From contig JBOFYV010000135.1 of assembly GCA_051654865.1 (NCBI GenBank), positions 1-40,303 of the forward strand: a DNA stretch of 40,303 nucleotides, given 5' to 3'. Position 1 is the first letter of the stretch, and each line of letters starts with the position of its first letter. The position numbers and the translations under genes were made by a program. Shown here piece by piece: positions 16,791 to 24,967 of this stretch. The notes under the pieces are model-generated. The model saw nothing but the letters and a program-made list of their open reading frames with translations. It had not been told where the DNA came from and did no database searches. This stretch comes from JBOFOR01 sp051654865 (GTDB lineage: Bacteria; Bacillota; Clostridia; Peptostreptococcales; Peptostreptococcaceae).

Positions 16791-18623
16791 TTATAGATCT
16801 GAGAATTCTATTTTAGCCCTATTCTTATCACTGAAATGTTTGTCAAAGACTTCAATATTTTCGTTACTTTCAAGTACAACATCTGGTAGCGTCATAATAA
16901 ACTCACTACCTTCCCCTAACTTACTCTTTACTACTATATTGCCACCATGTAAGTCTACTAGTGATTTCACCAAGTAAAGGCCTATCCCACTACCTTCTCT
17001 TTCATTCTTTAATTTATTTTGTACTTGTTCAAATCTTTCAAATATAGTTTCTAGTTTTTCCGGTGGAATTCCTACTCCGGTGTCCTTTATAGTAATTTTT
17101 ATATCGTTACTACACTCTACAGTTACTTCGATCTTACCATTTGGTTTATTAAACTTTATAGCATTCGATACTAAGTTCAAAATTATCCGTTCCATATTAT
17201 CGGGATCAAAAGCTATTATTTTTTCTTCTACATTTGTATCAAATATTAATTTTAAGTTATTACTATTTACAAATGATACTATCGTTGTACATATATCTTC
17301 TATACAACTTACTATGTCTGCATTTTTTGCATTGTAACTAAAGCATCCTGCATTTAACCTTGTAGTATCGATTAAGTTATTAACTAGCCTTAATAGACGC
17401 CTTCCATTTTGACCGATTATATTTAGATATTTATCTAAAAACTCTTTGTTTTCATTATCTAAGTTGTCCATCTTCAAACATATAAGTTGCAATGCACTAA
17501 GTATTAAATTGATAGGAGTTCTTAATTCATGAGATATATTTGCAAAAAAATCCATCTTAACTTCATCTATCTCTAGTTGCATTTTTTTCATATCTGTAAT
17601 ATCACTTATTATGCCTATTTTCTTGACTAATTCACCTTTATCATTAAATACAGGTACAAATCTATTCCACACCCATATATCCTCTTGACCTTTTTTCTTA
17701 ACTCTTATCGTACATGTATCTTGCTTATCATAACTATAAGGTTTAGGTTCACTTTCAAACTCTACCTCATCCCAATTATCATACCATTTATTAATATCTT
17801 CATATAAATCTTCTGGTGAAAACTTATATATTTTTTCAAATGCTGAGTTTATATATAACGCTTTCTTATCGTCTCTTATTAAAATAATATCATTAATATT
17901 GTTTGCTATATCTAAAAACTGTTGTTCAGTTTCTCTAAGTTTTTCATTTAATTTTACTTTTTCTGTAATATCTATAGCCATGCCAAATACCCCTAGTACC
18001 GTAGTCTCATCTTGGTCTACATATGGCCATTTAAATACTTCAAAATGCCCCTTTCTTACTTTAGGTTTATCCTCATACATAAGAAATTTATTATTCTTAA
18101 TCATATCATCTTCAAGTTCACGAATTTTATCAGCATTTTCTTTTGTTGTAAAATGATAGTTGGTTTTTCCTATTATTTCTTCCCTTGTAGTTCCTAAAAA
18201 ATCTAAATACTTTTGATTTACATCTAAGAATTTTCCATCTTTATCTTTCATCCATATTGAAAAAGGTGCATTTTTTAGTGCAGGAGATAGTTTCATTTTT
18301 TTAGTATTAATTTTATCTAACCTAAAGTGAAATTCATTATTTCCACCATAATATCCATCTATTTTATAATAATTATTATCATTTCCTAATTTTTTTTCAA
18401 CAGTATGCTTTTTATTTACTTTCACTTTATTTAAAAAATCAGTCCATTTTTTTATATCTTCTATAGCTACTCTATAGTCTGTTAATATATTTACCTCATA
18501 AGCCCTATTATAATGTATTGTTTTAATAGATGTATAATTACCTAACTCATCTTCTAGTATTTTTATATGTAAGTATGCAATTGGACTTTCTTCGATCATA
18601 TCTTTATATATATTGAACCCCAT
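16791..18623 (-). CDS. Soluble PAS-domain sensor histidine kinase, no adjacent regulator
   Basis: A 610-residue kinase with no transmembrane segment. An N-terminal region of about 110 residues is followed by two PAS domains (about residues 115-225, with IWMKDKDGKFLDVN; and about 235-345, with ILIRDDKKALYINSAF). Then come HisKA with the phospho-accepting His in FFANISHELRTP and HATPase_c with LVSNAIKFN, DTGVGIPPEKL and GSGIGLYLVKSLV. It should sense a cytoplasmic signal and phosphorylate a response regulator encoded elsewhere. The ATG at 18623 has GGAGG six bases before it; nine upstream codons in frame lack such a site. Similar PAS kinases act as orphan kinases in sporulation start in clostridia, but nothing here proves that role. 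Confidence 0.92.
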   Translation of the reverse strand: MGFNIYKDMIEESPIAYLHIKILEDELGNYTSIKTIHYNRAYEVNILTDYRVAIEDIKKWTDFLNKVKVNKKHTVEKKLGNDNNYYKIDGYYGGNNEFHFRLDKINTKKMKLSPALKNAPFSIWMKDKDGKFLDVNQKYLDFLGTTREEIIGKTNYHFTTKENADKIRELEDDMIKNNKFLMYEDKPKVRKGHFEVFKWPYVDQDETTVLGVFGMAIDITEKVKLNEKLRETEQQFLDIANNINDIILIRDDKKALYINSAFEKIYKFSPEDLYEDINKWYDNWDEVEFESEPKPYSYDKQDTCTIRVKKKGQEDIWVWNRFVPVFNDKGELVKKIGIISDITDMKKMQLEIDEVKMDFFANISHELRTPINLILSALQLICLKMDNLDNENKEFLDKYLNIIGQNGRRLLRLVNNLIDTTRLNAGCFSYNAKNADIVSCIEDICTTIVSFVNSNNLKLIFDTNVEEKIIAFDPDNMERIILNLVSNAIKFNKPNGKIEVTVECSNDIKITIKDTGVGIPPEKLETIFERFEQVQNKLKNEREGSGIGLYLVKSLVDLHGGNIVVKSKLGEGSEFIMTLPDVVLESNENIEVFDKHFSDKNRAKIEFSDL

Positions 18624-18794
18624 CTTAATCCTCCATAAAACCTTTTCCATAAACTAATGTGTTAATTTATTTTAAAATACCATTTTATTATATCATTTAT
18701 TTCAAATTATAATAATGTATTTTTTGTATTATACATTATTTTTACTCTTTTCTACTATAGATATATTACTTACATATATCTACTTATAAAAGAA

Positions 18795-18838
18795 TCCCTT
18801 AAGGCTAATAGATTATATTATCTATTAGCCTTAAGGGA
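18795..18838 (-). terminator. Terminator of the ABC-F gene
   Basis: A perfect 19-base stem TCCCTTAAGGCTAATAGAT (18795-18813) with its complement at 18820-18838, then TTCTTTTAT in minus-strand reading. Confidence 0.88.
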
Positions 18839-18846
18839 CTTATAAT

Positions 18847-20586
18847 TTATAATAATTTAACTAAATCTTCTAATTCTTCAGATAAAGTTTTTGCAAGTTC
18901 AAAGTCAGTATCTATTAAAGCTCGTGCTATTTTCATTTCAACTGCTTTTTTCTTTTCTTCTATTTCTAAATAGTTTTTATCAAAATGCTTAGCATAAATC
19001 ATTCTTCTAAACTTTTTCATATTAACTTTTCTAATAGTCTTATCCTCTATTAATAAAACATAATCCATACAATTACTTATAAACTGATAATCATGAGATA
19101 TCATTAGTATAGCACCCTTGTAATCAGCTATAGCTTCCTCAAGTGCTATTTGAGAATAAGTATCTAAATGGCTAGTTGGTTCATCAAGTAATAACATATT
19201 AGCTTTACTAGATGATACCTTAGCTAATTGAAGAATATTTTTTTCTCCTCCAGATAAAGAATCTATTGTTTGTTTAATATAATCTGAGCCAAAGCCATAT
19301 TTTGAAATATATGACCTTATTTCTCCATAAGTTTCAAATCCAGCATCATAAAACTCTTGAAGTATCGTATTAGACTCGTTTAATACTTCTCCTTGCACTT
19401 GTGATAAATAAGCCATTTCAATATCATTGTTTATTTCTATCGCATTATGATTATTTTTAAATATTGATTTTAATAACGTTGTTTTTCCAACACCATTTGT
19501 ACCAACTATCGCTACTTTATCATTAGACTTAATTTCAAAATTAACATTTTCTAAAAGTATTTCATCAAATGATATACAGAAATCTTCAACTTTCATAGCC
19601 ATCGTTTCTTCTATTTCATTGGAAGTATTTAATCTAATGTAAGGCTTTTTTATATCTACAAACGGAGCTTTTATTCTACGAGCTTCTAATCTTTCTTGTA
19701 TCTTAACTCTAGCTTTTAATGCTCTACCGTTAGAAGCTTCTGCATTATATGTTGCTCTTTCTCTTAACTTTTCTATTCTTATCTCATTTTTAGCTATTTC
19801 CTCATCATCAGCCTTAGCTAATTCTTGTAACTCTATTTTAGTTTGAAGTAATGATAAATTGTAATCAACATATCTTCCATTAAATTCTTGAATCTCTGTA
19901 TTCTCAAGATGTATAATCTTGTCAAAACAATGATTAAGTAGATATCTATTATGAGTAATAACTAGTATTGTTTTTTTATGAGAGTTTATTAGATTTTTAA
20001 GTGCATTTAAATTTTCAAAATCTAAGAATACATCTGGCTCATCCATAATCATTAAATCTTTGTTATTAAGCATTTCCTTAATTACTTGAACTAGTTTGAA
20101 TTCTCCACCACTAAGCTGAGATATCATTCTATCTTTGTGCTTGTTTAGGTTTGCTAGGTTTAATTTCCTATTTATATTACTTTCATAATCATCACCATCG
20201 ATTGCATCAAATGCATCTAAAGCTTCTTGGTACTGCTCTAGTAAGGTCTCTATGTCTGATGATGTTTCCATTTCAGTACATATAGACGCGATTTTTTGTT
20301 CTAGTTTAATGAATTCTTCTGCTATATATTCAAAAACTGTAGTTTCTTTTGTTTTGTTTCTTTGTGAGAACTGGCTTACATAACCAATTTTACAGTTTGG
20401 ATCCATTTCTAACTTACCATCAAATAGGTATCTTTCTGGGTCCATTATTATATCTATTAATGTACTTTTTCCGCTACCACTTGCACCTATAAATGCACAG
20501 TGTTGACCTTCTTCTATTGTAAATGAAATATTGTTATATAGATCTTTTTTCGGGAATGAGTAAGACAATTTATCAACTTTTATCAT
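18847..20586 (-). CDS. ABC-F family ATPase, possible antibiotic-resistance ribosome protection protein
   Basis: A 579-residue soluble protein with two ABC domains and no membrane segment. Domain 1 has GASGSGKST, signature LSGGEFKL and Walker B LMIMDEPDVFLD; domain 2 has GTNGVGKTT, signature LSGGEKNIL and LLLDEPTSHLD. A Lys/Glu/Arg-rich linker (about residues 240-320) forms the interdomain arm that ABC-F proteins put into the ribosome, and a C-terminal helical tail of about 60 residues follows. Both Walker B motifs keep the catalytic Glu. The gene resembles clostridial ABC-F proteins of the CplR/Vga/Lsa kind, but housekeeping ABC-F is also possible. The frame stays open for 38 codons upstream; ATG 20586 with GAGAGGT is preferred. 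The leader has a possible attenuator. Confidence 0.9.
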   Translation of the reverse strand: MIKVDKLSYSFPKKDLYNNISFTIEEGQHCAFIGASGSGKSTLIDIIMDPERYLFDGKLEMDPNCKIGYVSQFSQRNKTKETTVFEYIAEEFIKLEQKIASICTEMETSSDIETLLEQYQEALDAFDAIDGDDYESNINRKLNLANLNKHKDRMISQLSGGEFKLVQVIKEMLNNKDLMIMDEPDVFLDFENLNALKNLINSHKKTILVITHNRYLLNHCFDKIIHLENTEIQEFNGRYVDYNLSLLQTKIELQELAKADDEEIAKNEIRIEKLRERATYNAEASNGRALKARVKIQERLEARRIKAPFVDIKKPYIRLNTSNEIEETMAMKVEDFCISFDEILLENVNFEIKSNDKVAIVGTNGVGKTTLLKSIFKNNHNAIEINNDIEMAYLSQVQGEVLNESNTILQEFYDAGFETYGEIRSYISKYGFGSDYIKQTIDSLSGGEKNILQLAKVSSSKANMLLLDEPTSHLDTYSQIALEEAIADYKGAILMISHDYQFISNCMDYVLLIEDKTIRKVNMKKFRRMIYAKHFDKNYLEIEEKKKAVEMKIARALIDTDFELAKTLSEELEDLVKLL

Positions 20587-20656
20587 ATTAATACCTCTCT
20601 TTACCATTATAAAAAATTCGCTTCGTTCATAATGTAATAATAGTTTCTTTATACGT

Positions 20657-20682
20657 AAAAAGAGCTTATTGGATATAAGCCC
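20657..20682 (-). terminator. Possible attenuator hairpin in the ABC-F leader
   Basis: In minus-strand reading GGGCTTAT, a short loop, then ATAAGCTC and five T. It lies about 70 bases before the ABC-F start and after a TTGAAA-N17-TATGCT promoter-like pair (about 20719-20747). A terminator before the gene it would end fits control by attenuation, as known for several ABC-F resistance genes. The remaining bases to 20884 show nothing else. Confidence 0.5.
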
Positions 20683-20884
20683 TTCGATATAAAACGACAT
20701 TCTTTTTAATTCACTGTTGATAGCATATCACTTTTTAAGATTAATTTCAATCTTTTTATGTTAATAGGATTTTTTTATATTGTTTAAAACTTTCTCACTT
20801 TCATATACGCTTACTACAAATCTTCTAATTATCTTAGCCTTCTCTACTATAATGATTTTTTATTATAATGGCTCTATGATATCG

Positions 20885-22321
20885 TTATATGTTATCTTCA
20901 TCAGATATTGACGTTCCCTCTAGTGCGCCAGATATTAATGATTTAATATCTAATCCAACAGCTCCTTCTAATCCTTTTATTATCTTATCTGTAGTAGTCA
21001 TAATATCGCCTACCATCTTAGCCCCATTACCTTCACCATACATAGTTATGCTATCTACATTAGCAAGTGGCGCTGCTGCATTTTTAACTATCTCTGGTAA
21101 CTTTTCAACTACCATTTCTATTACCGCAGCCTGTTGCATCTTATTCATAGCATCGGCTTTCTTGTCTAAACCTTCAGCCTCTGCTAGTAGTTTTGCCCTT
21201 ATAGCTTCTGCCTCAGCCTTACCTACTGCACTGATACCATCTGCTTTCTTTTGCTCTGCTATTAACTCAGCTTCTGCTTTTTCTTTTAATATTTCATATG
21301 CTTTTTTAGCTTTATATTGCTCTACATCAGCTTCTTTTTGTTTTTCATAAGCCTCTGCATCTGCTTCTTGCATTCTTTTGTACTTATCAGCTTCTGCTTG
21401 TTTTTTGATTTCTGCTTCAAGTACTCTTTCTTTTACCAAAGCTTCTTTTTCCCTTATAGCTATTGCTTTTTCTTGTTTTTCAATATCAGCATCTGCTCTA
21501 GTAGTTTCTAACCTTTTTCTTTGAATTTCTTCTGTTATCTTATATACTGCATCTGCTTCGGCTTTTTTCTCATCCTCTTTTATTTTTAACTCTGATTGTT
21601 TTAGTGCTAATTCATTATTTCTAATAGCTATATCTTGTTCTGCAGTTACCCTAGCATCATTAGCTTCTTTGTCAGCTTTTGACTTAGCCTGTGCTATTTC
21701 TTTTTCAGAATTCGCCCTAGCGATTTCTGCATTTTTTTGTATAGTTACTATGTTATCTATACCTAGGTTTTCTATTACCTTATTATCATCTATAAAGTTT
21801 TGAACATTAAAACTTATTAATTCTAACCCCATAGCATTTAAGTCTGGTTCTGCATTTTCTTTTACCGCTTCAGCAAACTTTTTTCTATCCTTTACCATAT
21901 CTTCTAGTTTCATTGTTCCAACTATTTCTCTAACGTTACCTTCTAGTACTTCTCTAGCTACACTTGCTATGTAGTTAGTATCTTTACCTAAGAAGTTTTG
22001 AGCAGACAGCTTTATTAATTCATCGTTGCTACCTACTTTTACGTTTACATTAGAATCTACTCTTACATTTATATAATCTGCTGTTGGTACTGTACTCGCA
22101 GTTTTTACGTCTATTTGTATTAGTTGTAGTGTAAGTTCATCTTTTCTTTCTAGAAATGGTACTTTTATAGTAGCTCTTCCTATTACTACTCTTGGTCCTT
22201 TTTTAAGTCCTGATATTATAAATGCTTTGTCAGTTGGGGCTTTTACATATCCACCTGCTAATAAAACTATACATATTACACCTATTACTACTGGTATTAT
22301 AATAGAACTTTCTAAAAACAT
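20885..22321 (-). CDS. Flotillin-like SPFH membrane scaffold protein
   Basis: A 478-residue protein with one N-terminal membrane span (about residues 7-25), an SPFH/PHB domain (about 28-200, with GLKKGPRVVIGRATIKVPFL and VASVAREVLEGNVREIVG-like helices), and a long Glu/Ala/Lys-rich coiled coil (about 205-400) full of EA-type repeats. The conserved ending follows (VVEKLPEIVKNAAAPLANVD, ITMYGEG). This is the layout of bacterial flotillin FloT/YuaG, which forms oligomers at membrane microdomains and affects cell-wall synthesis and membrane fluidity. AAGGAGGG precedes the ATG. No NfeD-type partner gene (yuaF) is next to it, unlike in Bacillus. The next gene upstream is for a cold-shock protein. 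Confidence 0.93.
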   Translation of the reverse strand: MFLESSIIIPVVIGVICIVLLAGGYVKAPTDKAFIISGLKKGPRVVIGRATIKVPFLERKDELTLQLIQIDVKTASTVPTADYINVRVDSNVNVKVGSNDELIKLSAQNFLGKDTNYIASVAREVLEGNVREIVGTMKLEDMVKDRKKFAEAVKENAEPDLNAMGLELISFNVQNFIDDNKVIENLGIDNIVTIQKNAEIARANSEKEIAQAKSKADKEANDARVTAEQDIAIRNNELALKQSELKIKEDEKKAEADAVYKITEEIQRKRLETTRADADIEKQEKAIAIREKEALVKERVLEAEIKKQAEADKYKRMQEADAEAYEKQKEADVEQYKAKKAYEILKEKAEAELIAEQKKADGISAVGKAEAEAIRAKLLAEAEGLDKKADAMNKMQQAAVIEMVVEKLPEIVKNAAAPLANVDSITMYGEGNGAKMVGDIMTTTDKIIKGLEGAVGLDIKSLISGALEGTSISDEDNI

Positions 22322-22404
22322 AATATAACTCCCTCCTTTTTATATCATAGCTTTTTAGTATCCTTTAGTTAAGTCTATGTTAAATGTGAGGTATAAATAA
22401 CATA

Positions 22405-22438
22405 AGCACAAAAAAAGACACAACATAAGTTGTGTCTT
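22405..22438 (-). terminator. Terminator of the cold-shock gene
   Basis: AAGACACAAC (22415-22424) with GTTGTGTCTT (22429-22438), four-base loop, then a T run in minus-strand reading. It lies 16 bases after the stop. Confidence 0.9.
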
Positions 22439-22453
22439 CAACGAACATATATA

Positions 22454-22654
22454 TTATAATATAGTTACGTTTTCTGCTTGAGGACCTCTAGCACCTTTAA
22501 CTATATTAAAGCTTACTTTTTGACCTTCTTCTAAGTTCTTGTATCCGTCGCTTTGTATAGCTGAGAAGTGTACGAAAACATCGTCTCCACCTTCTACTGA
22601 TATAAATCCAAATCCTTTTTCACTATTAAACCATTTTACTATTCCGTTATTCAT
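22454..22654 (-). CDS. Cold-shock protein, CspA/CspB family
   Basis: A 66-residue single-domain protein that binds single-stranded RNA and DNA. It has the two RNA-binding motifs KGFGFI (RNP1) and VFVHF (RNP2), and the usual start GIVKWFNSEKG and end PQAENVTIL. The length is exactly that of the family. GGGAG precedes the ATG. Cold-shock genes are often controlled through a structured 5' leader; the 111-base gap before the nuclease gene is AT-rich and shows only a small AAGTCTACCTTGA-type repeat, so I cannot prove that here. Confidence 0.97.
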   Translation of the reverse strand: MNNGIVKWFNSEKGFGFISVEGGDDVFVHFSAIQSDGYKNLEEGQKVSFNIVKGARGPQAENVTIL

Positions 22655-22765
22655 TGTTTAACTCCCTTTTAACCTGTATCAAGTCTACCTTGATTTACTT
22701 ATTTGTATTTCTACATTTATTATTATAACACATATTAAGAATAATATACGTTTTTGAAAAAATAT

Positions 22766-24223
22766 TTATTTTTGTATATATGAACTAATCCCATATTTAT
22801 TAAAATAATCAACTAATGAACTACCATCTATAAGAGTAATATTGCTATCTAGTGCAAATTTTTGGCACTGAGTACTAAAGTTACTTGTAGAGATAAATAT
22901 ACCTTTCATAGCATCAGAATTTCTAAGTACAGACTCAAACTCCCTAAGTTTTGGTATATCTATATTATTTTTATACCTTTTTACTTGACCTATTACCTTT
23001 CCCCCCATTATAGCATCATTATTATACAACCAACAATCTATTCCACCATCATTAGTTTTATTTGTTTCTATAACTTCATATCCCATATTTCTAAATAATG
23101 TACCCACTAAACTTTCAAGTACAAATGGATCTACTTCTAATAAATTTATACTATCATCATTTATAACTGATTTATTTATATAATCACATTTAGCTATTGG
23201 TATTATTTCTTTAAAACACATATTTGAATTTATATCTACCCTTCCTTGCATAGCATCTTTGATACATTTAAACTTGTCTATTCTCTTGATATCAATATTA
23301 TTAAATTCATTCTTATCAATCATAGCTGATACTATATACGGGCTTATGTCTTGTCCAGTAGCTAAATCTACATCGTATATATATCCATTGAATACAACTG
23401 TATCTATGTTATCGTACATATCATACTTAAATACACTACCTATGCTATTAAGTACTATTGAAAATATCACTTCATTATATAGATTATTTCTTTCCTTTTC
23501 ATTCATAGGTATTGTTTTTATTTCATCTTTTATTTTTTTATATTCATATCTTCTCACCACCGGAGTTATTTCTTTGTTTGGTAATAAGTAGTCTATTACT
23601 AATTTTTTAGATTTTTGGCAATACCCTATTTTTATACATTTTCTAAAATTAAAAGGATATTCTATTTGGCTAAGTATTTCTTCTTTATAGTTACTTATAA
23701 TATTTACATCTCTATTTTTGTATAGTTCTTTTTTTGTATTTATAGCTTCATTTATTTCAAATTGGTGCTTTTTAGTTAATGCTTCTATCTGACTTATTCT
23801 ATTATTTTCATTTATATTGTACTGTTCATACTGCCTATTATAAAGTTCTTTGGTTTCTTGTACGTATAGGTTGTATTTTTCTTTTGGAGTTTTTAATATT
23901 TTTTCTATTATATTGGATTTTCTTATTTTTAGTTCATTTGGTTTTGTATATGGTACTAGTAAACCTTTTGGTAAACTCAATTCTTTTAGATCCTTTTTTA
24001 TAAATTCTTCTATTGTTATTTCTTTGCAGTTGCTATTTATTGTGTTTTGTAGTTGCTTTATGTGGATGTCTATGTTATCTGTTAGTATGGCCGCTTCTTT
24101 GTATTTATTATTTATGTATTCTTCCTTTTGTTGCTTTTCTAATTGTTTACTGTTTTTATTTTGTTCTTTTATTAATTGTTTTGTTACTTGCTTTGTGAAG
24201 TTTGTTATACTCTTTTTAGCCAT
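22766..24223 (-). CDS. Mrr-type restriction endonuclease with long N-terminal coiled-coil region
   Basis: A 485-residue protein. The last 120 residues are an Mrr_cat domain of the PD-(D/E)xK fold: LESLVGTLFRNMGYEVI, then Asp396 in DGGIDCW and Gln413-x-Lys415 in GQVKRY, with FISTSNFS later, so the catalytic residues are present. Residues about 1-75 and 120-190 are highly charged helical stretches, probably coiled coil; about 195-340 is a region I do not recognise. Mrr-like enzymes cut modified DNA or serve in phage defence. No methyltransferase is beside it, so it could act alone as type IV restriction. AAGGAG precedes the ATG. A 34-aa membrane peptide gene is divergent, 144 bases away. Confidence 0.88.
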   Translation of the reverse strand: MAKKSITNFTKQVTKQLIKEQNKNSKQLEKQQKEEYINNKYKEAAILTDNIDIHIKQLQNTINSNCKEITIEEFIKKDLKELSLPKGLLVPYTKPNELKIRKSNIIEKILKTPKEKYNLYVQETKELYNRQYEQYNINENNRISQIEALTKKHQFEINEAINTKKELYKNRDVNIISNYKEEILSQIEYPFNFRKCIKIGYCQKSKKLVIDYLLPNKEITPVVRRYEYKKIKDEIKTIPMNEKERNNLYNEVIFSIVLNSIGSVFKYDMYDNIDTVVFNGYIYDVDLATGQDISPYIVSAMIDKNEFNNIDIKRIDKFKCIKDAMQGRVDINSNMCFKEIIPIAKCDYINKSVINDDSINLLEVDPFVLESLVGTLFRNMGYEVIETNKTNDGGIDCWLYNNDAIMGGKVIGQVKRYKNNIDIPKLREFESVLRNSDAMKGIFISTSNFSTQCQKFALDSNITLIDGSSLVDYFNKYGISSYIQK

Positions 24224-24318
24224 GTCTAAAGCTCCTTCTATAAGTTGTTATACTTACATTATTTACATAAGTTACATATTTTATAAATTGCTTTTATAAA
24301 CTATATTTTACATAATCA

Positions 24319-24346
24319 TTTACTATTTTGAGAAATATAGTATAAA
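24319..24346 (+). promoter_or_regulatory. Probable promoter of the 34-aa peptide gene
   Basis: TTTACT (24319-24324), spacer of 16, TATAAA (24341-24346). It lies about 20 bases before the ribosome site, so the leader is very short. Confidence 0.5.
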
Positions 24347-24367
24347 AACAATTTTAAGGAGTTAATT

Positions 24368-24472
24368 ATGTTCAAAGAGATTATGATAGTTGCAATAGGT
24401 ATAATAGTAGGTGAGCTTCTACTTGATGTTATACGTTTTATGATAGATAAGATTAAAAGTTTATACAAATAA
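24368..24472 (+). CDS. 34-aa single-span membrane peptide
   Basis: A 34-codon reading frame with AAGGAG seven bases before the ATG. It encodes a short Lys/Glu-containing start, a hydrophobic span (IMIVAIGIIVGELLLDVI), and a basic end (DKIKSLYK). A promoter lies just upstream, and a perfect terminator begins at the stop codon, so this is a compact one-gene unit. Size, single span and basic tail are those of type I toxin peptides such as the clostridial membrane toxins, but no antisense RNA gene is visible to me. It could also be a small regulatory membrane peptide. It is divergent to the Mrr-type nuclease gene. Confidence 0.72.
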   Translation: MFKEIMIVAIGIIVGELLLDVIRFMIDKIKSLYK

Positions 24473-24494
24473 AAGGTGTCTTTAGACACCTTTT
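24471..24494 (+). terminator. Terminator of the 34-aa peptide gene
   Basis: AAAAGGTGTC, loop TTTA, GACACCTTTT: perfect ten-base stem ending in T. It begins inside the stop codon of the peptide. Confidence 0.92.
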
Positions 24495-24591
24495 CTCTTG
24501 GGTAATTCAGTTAGCCTTTATAATATATTTTACATGCGTACCTTTAATTATTGACCTTTTTATAAATGCTATACTTAAATTCAATTTTATT

Positions 24592-24876
24592 TTAGTGGCA
24601 GCCTCCACTATTCATCATGCTTTTCATTCTTTTTGCTTCTTCTTCTGTTAAATTAAATTTATCTATACAGTATTGTAACATTTCTTCTCTTGTATAGTCT
24701 TTTAAGTCTTTAGAGCTTAATTCTTGATCTGATACTGCTTGTGTATTATTTTCTGAACTTATTACCTTAAATATAGGCTCTGCTTCTATTTTATCTTCAT
24801 TTGCAAATGAAGTTATACTAAATCCTCCTATTACTATGGCACCTAATGCTAGTGTACTTATCATTATTTTTTTCAT
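24592..24876 (-). CDS. Small secreted Cys/Met/His-containing protein (94 aa)
   Basis: A 94-residue protein with a signal peptide (about residues 1-25, SFA before the mature start). The mature part is acidic at first, then a helix-turn-helix-like end: YTREEMLQYCIDKFNLTEEE, then AKRMKSMMNSGGCH. The clustered Met, two Cys and final His could hold a soft metal such as copper; that is inference. AGGAAGA precedes the ATG. It is the third gene after response regulator and kinase (91-base gap after the kinase), so it may be a target or accessory of that system. I do not recognise the family. Confidence 0.78.
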   Translation of the reverse strand: MKKIMISTLALGAIVIGGFSITSFANEDKIEAEPIFKVISSENNTQAVSDQELSSKDLKDYTREEMLQYCIDKFNLTEEEAKRMKSMMNSGGCH

Positions 24877-24967
24877 AATTTATCTTCCTTTCTTTTATCA
24901 TACCTATTTATGTTCACCATTAATATTTGACTAGATTATAATCATAAATTATGAATATCTTATGAAG

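Noticed and set aside
16399..16977. 192-codon plus-strand frame across the gap between two minus genes
   Set aside because: It crosses the 46-bp palindrome terminator and two well-supported genes in antisense; composition is that of a shadow frame.
20587..20700. Counting the 38 in-frame codons upstream as part of the ABC-F protein
   Set aside because: They run through the terminator-like hairpin, and ABC domains begin right at MIKVDKLSY with its own GAGAGGT site.
20889..21511. Long open frames on the plus strand inside the flotillin gene
   Set aside because: They mirror the Glu/Ala/Lys-rich coiled coil of the flotillin, have no ribosome site, and read as low-complexity Ser/Ala/Phe-rich sequence.
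23850..24299. 149-codon plus-strand frame opposite the Mrr-type gene
   Set aside because: Cys/Phe/Ser-rich shadow of the Lys/Glu-rich N-terminal region on the other strand; no start site.
24368..24472. Part of a larger split membrane protein
   Set aside because: Promoter, ribosome site and terminator frame exactly this small gene, and no further coding frame joins it.
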